A stretch of 64,000 bases of DNA. Source: Narthecium ossifragum. Lineage: Eukaryota; Streptophyta; Magnoliopsida; Dioscoreales; Nartheciaceae. The DNA lies in the NCBI GenBank assembly GCA_963920575.1, contig OY986964.1, positions 35,261,825-35,325,824 of the forward strand. The letters are read 5' to 3'. The translations under genes were made by a program, and so were the position numbers. Of the stretch, positions 36,195 through 46,929 are shown one piece after another (position 1 is the stretch's first letter; every line of letters begins with the position of its first letter). Under the pieces are notes generated by a model that made no database searches, was not told where the DNA came from, and worked only from the letters and a program-made list of their open reading frames with translations.

Positions 36195-36350
36195 GTCGAG
36201 GTTCCTGTCACGGTTCCCGGCGAGGTGCCCAGCGAGGGCGTCGTAGATGTTGGCGGAGGAGAGGTTGAGGAGCTGGAGGGAGGTGAGCGACGAGAGTTGA
36301 GTGGGGAGGGTGGTGAGGTTGAGGAGGGTGTTAGGGAGGGAGAGCGAGAT
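36195..36350 (-). pseudogene. Captured leucine-rich-repeat fragment
   Basis: The minus strand reads SLSLPNTLLNLTTLPTQLSS then LTSLQLLNLSSANIYDALAG, two clear plant LRR units as in receptor-like kinases. There is no kinase part and no start. Confidence 0.7.
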
Positions 36351-36354
36351 GACT

Positions 36355-36455
36355 CTGCCCCCTCGACGCCATCTTCCTCAGCTCCAACCTCCTCCGTGCT
36401 GACATCCCCGCCAACCTCGACGACAACCTCACCGGCTGCTTCCCTCTAGAGGTCG
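36355..36455 (+). pseudogene. Second captured leucine-rich-repeat fragment, opposite strand
   Basis: The plus strand reads LDAIFLSSNLLRADIPANLD then DNLTGCFPLEV. This is LRR-like and resembles extensin-type LRR proteins, but it is short. It runs opposite to the neighbouring LRR piece, so at least two capture events or an inversion occurred. Confidence 0.5.
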
Positions 36456-37603
36456 GCAGAGAAGGAGGAGGATATGGAGGACCATCGTCGGTGAAAGAGG
36501 TCGTCGGCGTCGGTCGCGATCTAGAGCTCAGCAGGGAAGGAGGAGGATATGGAGGCGCGGGAGTGGGCTCCGGCCTTGGCGCGATGGACCGGAACCGCGC
36601 GATGGGCGGAGAGGAGAGAGGCGGAGCTCGGAGAGGAGGGAGGCGCGATGGGCGGAGAGGATGAGGTCTGGCGGTGTTCGTCGGCTTGGGGATGAGGTCG
36701 TCAGCACTGGGGCGAGGATCAGCGGAGGCCGCCGTCGGGGAGTCATGCTCGAGGGTGGGGCGCCGACTGCGGTCGCGGCAGGGAGGTGGCGTCCGTGTCA
36801 GTGGCGGCGGCGGCGGTGGCTGGTAGGATCGCGTGCATGGTAGGGACGGGGATCGCGCAGGGCGTGACGGTCGTCGTCATTGCTAGTGGTGGTGGGGCGG
36901 CCGCGGATGCGGATCACGTCCAAGCCCGCACCGTCGTCGGAACTCATCCATCTCCTTTCTGGGCATGCCTGCGCAGGCGTAGCGGCGAATGAGAGAGATG
37001 AAGACGGAGATAGGAACGGGCTTGGATCCAGCGGAGGAGCTCGGGAGGAGATCGGAGGTTTGAGGAGGTCGGAGGGAGCGGAGGAGAACGAGACTTAGAT
37101 CCAGCGGAGGAGCTCGGGAGGAGATCGGAGGTCGGGGCGACGCCGGAGACTCGATCAACAGGGGAGAGAAGGAGAGGAGAGAGAGAGAGAGAAAATAATT
37201 AAAAAACAATTTCAGTTGGTCAAAATCAGTATAAATCGGTCAAAATCAGTCTTCTCGGCTCCGTTAGATTCGACTAATGGCATTTGGACAGAGGACTGGA
37301 TTAGTCCGGTTCAAAAAGTCAGGGGATTCAATTGAGAATTTTTAAAATACAGGAATTTAATAAAAACTTGTCATAAACCTCAGGGACGAAACGCATATTT
37401 AAGCCAAGAAAATTATATTACCCCTCCACGTGTGATGTCACGGACAATTACTAATTACTCTTAATACTAGAAGTGAAATGCCTTGACCACCTTGATCTCC
37501 GTCAGTATTGGTATTGGTCTTGGTCTAGGTCTAATATAACGGAGACATTTCAGTTTCAATTTCAATCCACACCGGTTAGGTTGGTCGAAATGGTGCAAGT
37601 CTT

Positions 37604-37951
37604 TTTTTTTTTTTTTTTGATTAGTTGAGCCCGAAGGCTAGGGGACCCTAATAAGGATCAAGTACAATCGAAAGCCTAGGAGCCGGGGGCATGCCCCTCA
37701 GCTCCCGGTTCATTACAAAATTGAAACCAAACTCTAAGTGCCTCTCGGGCCTGCCAGTCTGTGCGCAAGTTATCCTCGCGTGGGATGTAAGCAACTCGAA
37801 ATTCAGCAAGTTCCCGGGCAATCCAACAAATTTCATGCACCTCCTTTTTGAAGCTCGCTGGTAAAGGCAACCTCCCCTCTATCATACGGATGCAATGAAT
37901 CACTCTCTACCAGTACCTGTTTGAACCCGCAGTGATTTGCCTGGGTAACAG
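37604..37951 (-). mobile_element. LINE 3' end (RNase H) cut by the assembly gap
   Basis: The minus strand encodes the end of a LINE RNase H domain (EVHEICWIARELAEFRVAYI, PREDNLRTDWQAREAL). A T run at 37604-37618 is its poly-A tail in reverse. The 5' part runs into the N gap, so full length is unknown. Confidence 0.8.
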
Positions 37952-38151
37952 NNNNNNNNNNNNNNNNNNNNNNNNNNNNNNNNNNNNNNNNNNNNNNNNN
38001 NNNNNNNNNNNNNNNNNNNNNNNNNNNNNNNNNNNNNNNNNNNNNNNNNNNNNNNNNNNNNNNNNNNNNNNNNNNNNNNNNNNNNNNNNNNNNNNNNNNN
38101 NNNNNNNNNNNNNNNNNNNNNNNNNNNNNNNNNNNNNNNNNNNNNNNNNNN
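37952..38151. other. Assembly gap, 200 N
   Basis: Exactly 200 undetermined bases, probably a placeholder length. Confidence 0.99.
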
Positions 38152-38760
38152 TGGCTGTCGGGTGGTCACATCAAGGAAGGGGCTTCGAGAGGACAGAGAT
38201 ATACAGACACAAAGCACACGAGATCCAAGGTGGTCTCTCTCTCTCTCGGTTTATACAAGCAGAGGACGTACGTCTGGAAATCAGGATCAAGATAGATCCT
38301 CATTAAAACAGAGCAAAAGGGATCAGATCACGCACAGAGCTTTTCCCAGAGCTCAGTGGGATCCGTTAATCCATACTACTTGCTTAAAAGGGTCTGCTAC
38401 CACTACAGCTATTGTAATTAGGTCCACAGTTTTCCCTCATATGTAGCATCTTTGAGCCCTTTGATAAAGAGTACATGGCTGCAGCTCAATCCTACTATGT
38501 ATGATTTGTGTCACAATCATACAGCTCTTCTAAGCCGTATTGTTCTTCTTTGAAATTAAGCACTAATTAGTGAGAGGTCATGCGGCTGATCAATAATGAA
38601 CGTGAATTAGGCACCGTGAAGTTGGCGAGCAAGGACAAGTTTTGTCTACTGAGGTGGTACAATAGGACCCAATTATTGATAGGAAAAGGCTATGGAACAT
38701 CCTTGGCTCCATTGTTGCAACACCTACCACAAGACGAGACATGGTGCTGCATTTCAATGT
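38152..38760. repeat. 3' flank of GH5 copy 2, duplicated at 46930-48430
   Basis: GGGTGGTCACATCAA, TCATTAAAACAGA, CAGAGCTTTT-CCAGAGCTCAGTGGGATCC and GGACCCAATTATTGATAGGAAAA occur here and again in the same order at 47040-48160. The two segments are old copies of the same flanking DNA. Confidence 0.8.
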
Positions 38761-39719
38761 CTCCTCTACAAGGAGATGAAGCCATTGTTGATCATACGCT
38801 CCAAACTCCAATGGACGGACTCTTCATTCTTCAACGACCAATACGACCAGCCGAACGTCGATCGCCCATAGATGTCCATCTGCGCCTGTGCGAAACTCCG
38901 ATAGTCCTCTGGTGACGCTCCCTGCACTTGCCATGCTGCAACCCACTCTCCTACAATAACATCATGAGTAGAAACACTTGTATCAATTGTTGCAGTACGT
39001 TCTCAAATTATATATACTTCAACTGTTGCAATTAATGGTAATTATTATTACCTATGAAAAATGAGGGGTCCGTTGGGCCAGCTGGTCAGAGTGCCCAAAT
39101 CATTGGCCCTGCTGTTCTTGACATGGTCGACGTTCTGCTGCACGGTCATGTCGTCGAAGGCCGGAGAGAAGAGATTATAATAGTGCACGTCGATGACGGA
39201 GCCCGGCAAGCCGCTTGCGAACTCAAGAAGCTCTGTAGGGTCGGCGCCTAGCCGGTTGGCCATGATCACGTAGGCGTCGGAGGTGTGCCTGCGCACCGCG
39301 TCGTAGCCGAGCTTGTAATACTTCATCAGGCTGTGGAGCGTCGTCCCTGGAGCGAGAGGCTCGTTCATAAGCTCGACGGCGAGGAGGGCCGGATTAGGTG
39401 CATACCTGGCCGCAAGGAATTCGATAACTCGCACTGTTTCGTTGATGTTCTCATCAGTCTCACTCCATTCCAGGGAACCATCCCTGGATGAGCTGTGCTC
39501 ATGGCCATTCTGGGATCCGGGTACTGCGTGGAGGTCCACGATCACCTTGAGCTTGTATTTCCTGGAGATCCACAAAGATCCATATATCTACATTAATGCA
39601 TCGTTTTATATTATATATATACTTCAATCGAAAAAAATACAGTAATGTAGACACATCGATGTTTGTGGGTCTCCATGGAACACAAGCTTGAAGTATATAT
39701 ATCGATGTATATATATTAA

Positions 39720-41480
39720 TAGGCTAAAGTATGCGTTTGGTATCTGAGTTTTTAGGCAAATTTTTATGTGATACTCGTGTTTTCAAAAGTAAACATTGAA
39801 TACATATATTTCTCGAACCATTTTTAATTGATGCCTTCGTCCATCTGCCGTCTGTCGGTCTAACGGCGGCCCGAGTAAACCGGTCACGTGTAACCGGTCC
39901 GTAGGCACGTGACTGGACAAATAAAGCTTTTTCCCACGTGTAACCGGTCTAACCGGTCCCTCCCTGTCTCCCCCACCCTCGCCCGCTTCCTCCCATGGCC
40001 ATTGCCCTCCTTGGGACAGCGCAAGGGACCAGAGCATCCACTCCGGTGGCGGCGGCGGCAGGGTTCCCACGAAGCCAGGAGGGTAGGTCGGGGTGGGCCG
40101 CGACAGCGGCGGGGAGGGAGGCAAAGAGCTGGGCGACCGTACTGGGCCACGCCGCGACGATGCCAAGTCCCGGGGCGACGAGGTCGGGCTTCAGGATGTC
40201 GGGCGACTGAGGATTGGGTCCGCGAGCGGAGAACGCTGCGACCACCGGGGCCGGGTGGACTCCAAGACGAGTGCCGCGAAATAGGATGGTGGCAGCGGCG
40301 TTAGTGCCAGCAGAGGATATATAACGGCGAAGCTTGTTGCCGGCGGCAAAGCCTACGGCAGCTGATGGGAGAACTTGGGGGTCGGCGACGAGGCCCTCAC
40401 CGTCGAAGAGCCCTTGGCGAGGATCATACCGGCGGCGTCGGCGGCCTTCACTACCGAGCCCTTGGTGGCCCGGGAGCTCACACCACGATCACACACAACT
40501 ATCTTGCCGCGCGACGGCATTTGGATTTAAAGACCCCTCCAGGCACGGCGACGCCGAGTACCCATCGCCACCACCTCCATCACCGGCGTAGATGATTGGT
40601 AGCAAACGGTTGGTGGGGAGAGGTGGGATGTGGATGACCACCCTCACCCCGGATCTCTCCTCCTCCAACCCCATCAACCCTCCTCTGTTGCCCCTAATGT
40701 CCCAGTGTCTGTACTCCTCCTACCTCTCCGGTCTCTGCCGATCTCAAGCATCCCCGGCCTACTTCCCACAAGGCAGCCTTGGCCACCTCTCTTCCCCCTT
40801 CATCTCCTCTCACTGCTGCCGAGTTCTCTCCCTCGTCCCCACCATCGTCGTCTTCCTCGAACACTTTGGTCACCCTCCAATCCACGCCGCTGCCAAGCTC
40901 CCATCACCGGAACCCATCGTCTCCTATGGTCCAACCTCGCGTTGCATTCCGTGGTGAACCAGGCCCGCCAACCGCCTCATCTGCCTGATCTTCATCTCCA
41001 CCACCAGCCGCCATCGCCAGCCCCGCCATGCTTCGCCAACCACGAGGGTCTCCTACCATCTCGACGGTCTCCTACCATCTCGACACTAACTCTGCCTCCT
41101 ACGCCGGCTCCGACTTCTCTCATCCCTGCTATCTTCCTCGGATGCGCCGTTGACAGCGTCGGTGACGTTGTCACCCTCTCCGTCGACCCCTCCGTTGCCC
41201 CTGGCCGCGTTGGGGAAAGCGCCGGAGAGCAAGGAGACGTTGGATCCTTGTGGGGATGATGTCGGATTCACGACATAATTTGTCCGATCACGTGTCTACG
41301 AACCGGTTACACGTGATCAGTTTGCTCGGCCGCCGTTAGACCGGCAAACGACAGGTGGACGGAGGCATGAATTAAAAATGGTTCGAGAAACATAGGTATT
41401 CAATGTTTACTTTTCAAAACATAGATATCACATAAAAATTTGACTGAAAACCCAGGTACCAAACACATACTTTAGCCTAC
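39720..41480. mobile_element. Pack-MULE with subtilase fragments, inside intron 5 of GH5 copy 2
   Basis: Inverted repeats of about 200 bases begin AGGCTAAAGTATG and contain CCATTTTTAATT, GGTCTAACGGCGGCC and CACGTGTAACCGGT at both ends. The hexamer ATTAAT adjoins both ends (39715-39720, 41481-41486), perhaps part of a decayed 9-base duplication. GC-rich cargo spans about 39950-41270. No transposase. The cargo has minus-strand subtilisin-like pieces and unrecognised Ser/Pro-rich plus-strand frames. Confidence 0.83.
40124..40480 (-). pseudogene. Captured subtilisin-like protease fragment
   Basis: The minus strand reads CDRGVSSRATKGSVVKAADA (about 40480-40425), then SSAGTNAAATILFRGTRLGV and PVVAAFSARGPNPQSPDILK followed by PDLVAPGLGIVAAWP (about 40320-40130). 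These are ordered segments of a plant subtilase between the PA domain and the catalytic serine. The catalytic triad blocks themselves are missing and the pieces change frame. Broken and non-functional. Confidence 0.78.
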
Positions 41481-43405
41481 ATTAATATATCGTTTTAAAT
41501 TGAAATATAAATATTATATGAAAGATATATATATATTGAACTTACTGTGCCCAGGCAAAGGCATTGTCCAAAGCATTCAAGGATCCACCAACATAGGGCC
41601 ATGGAGGGTTGGGGCCGCTGGCTATCCACCAACCCACAGGAATTCGTACCCCGTCCAATCCATTCTGAGAGATGAAGTTGAAGTCTTCCTCCACTATGAA
41701 GGTGTTCCAGTGGTTCTGCATGTTTCATAGCTAGTCAGACAATAACTAAGAAAACTAATTTCTAAATTTCTTTGACAAATATATTCAAATTCTAGGCCTT
41801 TTGGATCTAGAGAACTCTTTAATTAGAAGGTTTAATTATCCCTTTTTTTTAATAATACGATCCTATCCATATCATGGCCCAACTAGAAAAAGGACGGTGT
41901 GGCCGGGTTCGTTTTTGCCTTATAAATAGCAAGTGGTGTATAGTTTAGTTTATCCTGCCAGTGCCAGTCGTCTTTCTTGCGATCTTACGTATCTCACTGG
42001 GTGGCTACTGTGACTCTGTGAGGGCCTTGACAAGTGGGGATAGCAAGCAAAACAAGAGCGGCACATATTATCATCAACTTGGCATGAGGAATTTTAAAGA
42101 TGATGTGTCAAGGCAAGAAGATGGTACGGAGGACCAGGCTAAGATCGAGACTTGACGCGCCATGGCATGGGTCAGCCGAGTGGCATGATGCGCTAGGCGG
42201 GTGCGCAGGCGAGATGCGTGAGTCAAGACACTACATGTCATGGTGTGGGTGATGAAGAGTTTTGGCACGGGTGAAATTCGAATTACATCATGAGTCCTAG
42301 TCGACTCGGCGCGTCATGACACGGATAAGATGACACGATTTGCCATGGGGCCGATCTGAACGTGCAAATGATTAACTTTCACTTGGCTTAGTTCTTTGAT
42401 AAGATATGGTACAGTAAAGATGGGAGACGACATAAAAGATTTCAGACTTTCCGAACGGAACCCAACACATAAAAATCGCAACAGAACCCCGGTCAGATGC
42501 TGCCACGTACGATTAAGCACTGGTTTTAACGTACCTGCATCTTCGCTGCAGCCATTTCAGGGCCATAGCCATTGCTGACTTGGTACTCTCCTCGTAGCCA
42601 GGGCTCAAGTGTTGTGATCAGGAAGACGGATGGATCATCGTCTCTCCAGGCGGTGGTGTCTCCTCCTGGATGGTCCGCCGTCACTTGCCCCGCCGCCTTC
42701 GCCTGACCGACCACCATAACCAATATCCAAAGCTTCACATCAGTAAGGTCAAGTAGAAGTAATTAATTGGCATGAAAGATAGCTCTAAAAAATTATTCTT
42801 CATTACCTGCAAGAAAGACCCATTTGGTGCCTTTATCCGAACTCGGTCGCCATCATCGGCATTTCTCATGATCTCAAAAGTCTCTGATGGGCCGGTCGTC
42901 GTCGACGATGCCATCAGTGCTCCTCCGTCGCCGACTCCTATGAATTGTCCGTTAAACACACGAAGGTTGAAGCTTGACTCTGTGATCCTCCAAAGCTACT
43001 TGTCCATAAAACCACAGAACCTTAGATCTATACATATCTCAGGAAAAATGAATCAAACTACAGGAGATAGATGCCAACCTTGAAGGTCTCCCAACCGGAA
43101 GCAGCCGGCCGGTCGGCGACGACGGCTGCCCCGCCGCCGTTCTCGGCGCAGAGATACATCCCTTGCGTCACTGACTTGAACCGGAGTTTTCTGCCATCCT
43201 ATATAACATACAACGCCTAAGTTTTTGACACACAAAAAACTAAAAAAACAACAACGATGGATCAATACTCGAAAAAGAACATCGGAATTACCAAGAAATC
43301 CTTGTTGGGTATGGCATTGAAGAGAGAGGGCGTCATCCATCCCTCGGCGACTAGCCATCCTCCAAGGTTCACAGTCTTGTAACAACTGGGAGGCTTTAGA
43401 TCCAT

Positions 43406-43785
43406 AGTTTTCAGCTCCAATTAATGGTGAGGTTGGATGAGATCTAAGCTCTTGGGTACGTTGATTTCTTTACATAACTAGAGAGGTATTCCTGCCAGAA
43501 GTCTTGTAGAAGACTTGGAATTGTGAGGGTGCAATTGCCAAGCAATTTCTTTGAAGGTGCATGATCATTTGAGATGACTTAAAACATAAGAATTCGATCT
43601 AGTATGCGTAATCAATGCTGATCATTTTGGGTTGTTGGCCTTATTTATCAAATTTTGATTCTTTTATGTCCATGATGAATTGGAGGATTAGATCGAGCAT
43701 GACTTCGGTCTTTAAAAACTCTGTATATTTGGTGGCCTTATTGTTATTATAAGTTGAGCCAGCGTATATGTTTTGTTTAATAGAG
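43406..43785. other. Upstream flank of GH5 copy 2
   Basis: No signal-peptide exon in frame with copy 2 and no clear TATA box equal to copy 1. Nothing else recognised. Confidence 0.4.
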
Positions 43786-43790
43786 AGAGA

Positions 43791-44500
43791 TGTTGACTTT
43801 TCCTCCTATGAGGATGACGCCAGCATGAGTTTGCATTGGGTCGATCCTTCTTTAAGAAAGGGATCGATCTAACCTCTCATATCCGTCTCTTGGAGAGGAA
43901 TCGATCCTACTTGGTAAACAAAAGAGACAAAGAGCATGGTTTCGTAAGGGTCGGGGTCGGATCGATCCGCAGATCGATCCTACTTCGGGATGTTGGAATT
44001 TTGAGGACGGATCGATTGCTCCTACAGAGTGGGATCGATCCGACTCGGGATTTTGGAATTCGCCGATCTCGTGCATACTCGGATCGATCCTTCCCTTGAG
44101 TGGGATCGATCTCTCTCTCCTGGACAGGCAAATCCGACGGCTCAGATTTAATCCGGATTTGTGTTTATTGGAGGCTATAAATAGGATGCTTTTAGGGTTT
44201 CTTTTGTGTGGTAGAGATGTTATTGAGAGGCTTGTGAGAGGTGTGAGAGTAGGCAACCCTAGAGAGAGATCTCTGTCTCTGCTAGGGTTTGGGCTTTGTA
44301 ATCTCTCTCTCATAGTGAAGATTTCCTCTGCTGCCCGTGGTTTTTTCCTTCCAGTTGTTACTGGTAGGTTTTTCCACGTAAATCCTTGTCTCCACTTTTT
44401 CCCTTTTCTTTGTGGTTTGGTTCTTTCTCTTCCGCTGCGACATCCCCGTATCTATCTGGCGTATCTTCGGCATCGCCGGGTCCCCTCAGATTCCCCAACA
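43791..44500 (+). repeat. 5' LTR of the Copia element
   Basis: TG...CA ends. Contains a cluster of GGATCGATCC words, a TATA box CTATAAATAGG at about 44175 and the CGTGGTTTTTTCC...TTTTTCCACGTAAAT block typical of Copia LTR 3' parts. Confidence 0.9.
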
Positions 44501-44612
44501 AGTGGTACCAGAGCCTAGGTTCCGAGATTAGGGGGATTCGAATCCCTGATCAAGATTCTAAGTCCCTAATCAAATATCTAAAGCATATGGGTTGGATTTT
44601 TGCAGAAGCGAG

Positions 44613-45380
44613 ATGGACGCCAATGTTATACGGATGAATCTACTCAACGGAAACAACTGGAGTCTATGGAAGACAAAGATGGAGGATCTGTTATTCTACA
44701 GGGATCTCTACGAGCCTCTGCATGGAATAGAAAGAAGCCTAAAAAGATGGAGGAAGGAGAATGGAACAAGCTGGACAGGAAGGCCTTGGCGATTATCCAA
44801 CAGTGTTTGGAAGATGGCGTCTACCACCACGTGTCGACGATGACGACAACCAAAGATCTGTGGGACAAGCTTCACGAGCTTCACGAGAGAAAGTATGTTG
44901 GAAACAAAACTTTCTTGATCCGACAGCTTGTGAATCTGAAGTACCAGGATGGAGGGTCGATAGCCGAGCACCTGAATGAGTTCTAGAGCATCGTCAATCA
45001 ACTTGCAACCATGAAGATGGTTTTGGATGACGACTTGAAAGCATCACTCTGCTTAGTTCTTTGCCATATTCTTGGGAGAACCTGGTAGTCTCGCTTAGCA
45101 ACTCAGCGCCTGACGGAGCAGTATCTCTGAGCCAAGTTACATGCTGTTTGCTGAACGAAGAGACTAGACAGAAGGCTGCTGGAGAAAGGCAGATAGATTC
45201 AGAGTCTATGGTGGCAGTGAACCAAGGCAGAAGAAAGAGTGTCAGTTGCTATTACTGTGACAAAGTAGGCCATGTAAAGAAGCAATGCAGGAAGTACAAG
45301 AAGGACGTCAGAGATGGCAAGGTTGATGATGGTGAAGATGGGAGCACCGCGATCGTCACGCGATGCGTGGATGTCCTGTG
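44613..45380 (+). pseudogene. Decayed Copia gag with CCHC zinc knuckle
   Basis: Begins MDANVIRMNLLNGNNWSLWK, like the N-terminus of Copia Gag. It then shifts frame (QQCLEDGVYHHVSTMTTTKD, KTFLIRQLVNLKYQDGGSIA), meets a stop near 44984 and shifts again before the zinc knuckle CYYCDKVGHVKKQC at about 45246. At least two frameshifts and one stop make it non-functional. Confidence 0.85.
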
Positions 45381-45777
45381 ACGGGGGAGCTTCTGTGCTA
45401 GGAGCACGAGGAAGTGTATCCGGTCGATCGAAGCGGCCGAGGATATCTGAGTTACAAGCCCGGGACGTACTGTGACTTGAAGGCAAGAAAGCAACCAAGA
45501 ATATCAAGACTTGACGGCGATATCCAAGACTTGGTGGACAGTTCTCGATGATGATTGTTCTGAATCCGATGGGAGATCCAGAGTTCAATGGCAGATATGA
45601 GGTTGATGGTGTTATCCAACTTCGACGGCAACATAAAAGTGGCTAGCTGGCAGCACTGGAGGTGGCATGACGGGGGCGCAGTCCAAATTCGATGGAAATC
45701 CGAGTTTGATGGAGTTTCGGTGCTTGATGGAGTATCCAGGTTCGACGGTGTACCCTCATATGTCGGACGGGGGAGTT

Positions 45778-46493
45778 TGTTGACTTTTTCTCCTATGAGG
45801 ATGACGGCATCATGGGTTTGGATTGGATCGATCCCTTCTTTAAGAGAAGGATCGATCTAACCTCTCATATTATCAGCCGATCGATCCGTCTCTCGGAGAG
45901 GGATCGATCCTACTTGGTAAACAAAAGAAACAGAGAGCATGGTTTCGTAAGGGTCGGGGTCGGATCGATCCTACTTCGGGATGTTGGAATTTTGAGGACG
46001 GATCGATCGCTCCTACAAAGTGGGATCGATTCGACTCGGGATTTTGGAATTCGCCGATCTCGTGCATACTCGGATCGATCCTTCCCTTGAGTGGGATCGA
46101 TCTCTCTCTCCTGGACGGGCAAATCTGACGGCTCAGATTTAATCCGGATTTGTGTTTATTGGAGGCTATAAATAGGATGCTTTTAGGGTTTCTTTTGTGT
46201 GGTAGAGATGTTATTGAGAGGCTTATGAGAGATGTGAGAGTAGGCAACCCTAGAGAGAGATCTCTTTGTCTCTACTAGGGTTTGAGCTTTGTAATCTCTC
46301 TCTCATATTGAAGATTTCCTTTGCTGCCCGTGGTTTTTTCCTTCCAGTTGTTGCTGGTAGGTTTTTCCACGTAAATCCTTGTCTCCACTTTTTCCCTTTT
46401 CTTTATGCTTTGGTTGTTTCTCTTCCGCTGCGACATCCCCGTATCTATCTGGCGTATCTCCGGCATCGCCGGGTCCTCTCAGATTCCCCAACA
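45778..46493 (+). repeat. 3' LTR of the Copia element
   Basis: Matches the 5' LTR throughout apart from scattered substitutions and two short indels in the GGATCGATCC-rich part. Confidence 0.9.
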
Positions 46494-46498
46494 AGAGA

Positions 46499-46660
46499 CC
46501 GTGTGTGTGTGAAGATCATAAGCCAATGTTTAGTTTATCTTCATTCCACCTATCACTATCACTCTATTTTTTCTTATCCTCATTCTTTAACCTCACTTTT
46601 TCTAACCCTATTCTCCCTTAACCCCATTTTTTCTAACCCCATACCAAACGAGTCTTAAGT
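46499..46660. mobile_element. Fragment of a PIF/Harbinger-like MITE
   Basis: TTAACCTCAC-TTTTTCTAACCCTATTC-CTTAACCCC ... CATACCAAACGAGTC resembles the right end of the 16018-17107 element. The left end is missing, possibly cut by the Copia insertion. Confidence 0.5.
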
Positions 46661-46929
46661 GTTGAAAAATTAATTTACATGCTAAATCTATGCTATTTAT
46701 ATTTTTTGCAACTTAGGATTGTTTTTTATTTTTATTACAAAATAGACGAATTTTGTCAAGAATTTTGGTACATGAATCCTTACTTAGAAGTCTGGATTTT
46801 CGGTGCATAAATAAAAAATTCATATGCAAACAGCTTGTTTTATAACAAATTATAAAACGATCCTAAATCATAAAATCGAAAACAAAATCAATTATACATA
46901 AAAAAATTTCTATTAAAGTTGTAAAAGTA

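Larger units (their letters stand above)
35938..37405. mobile_element. Pack-MULE carrying LRR-gene fragments
   Basis: A perfect 9-base duplication AAGAAAATT flanks the element (35929-35937, 37406-37414). The ends are inverted repeats of about 170 bases beginning AGGCTTAAATATACATTTTG / TGGCTTAAATATGCGTTTCG. AT-rich arms enclose GC-rich DNA (about 36150-37190). No transposase. The cargo includes two leucine-rich-repeat pieces in opposite orientations (see separate entries). Confidence 0.88.
38766..43405 (-). pseudogene. GH5 glucan 1,3-beta-glucosidase-like copy 2, frameshifted and without signal peptide
   Basis: Exons matching copy 1 one to one: 43405-43292, 43198-43079, 42995-42807, 42702-42535, 41715-41546, 39561-39052, 38950-38766. 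Exons 1-5 join in frame. The acid/base motif is present (AVELMNEP). At the end of exon 6 a run of five T (minus strand, 39061-39057) replaces four in copy 1, so IF-VGEW is lost and the last exon, itself intact (GEWVAAWQVQGA...), is read out of frame. The N-terminus MDLKPPSCYKTVNLGGW lacks the signal peptide of copy 1. Intron 5 is 2 kb because of a Pack-MULE (about 39720-41480). It is probably a pseudogene unless the extra base is a sequencing error; even then a secreted product is unlikely. Confidence 0.8.
43791..46493 (+). mobile_element. Copia-type LTR retrotransposon reduced to LTRs plus gag
   Basis: The 5' LTR 43791-44500 and 3' LTR 45778-46493 both begin TGTTGACTTTT and end CCCCAACA. A 5-base duplication AGAGA flanks the element (43786-43790, 46494-46498). 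A primer-binding site TGGTACCAGAGCCTAGG, matching initiator Met-tRNA style, follows the 5' LTR at 44503, and a purine tract GGACGGGGGAG precedes the 3' LTR. The 1.28 kb interior holds only a decayed gag; protease, integrase and RT are absent, so it could move only with help. Confidence 0.92.

Noticed and set aside
37900..38306. Open frames crossing the N gap
   Set aside because: Most of their length is undetermined sequence.
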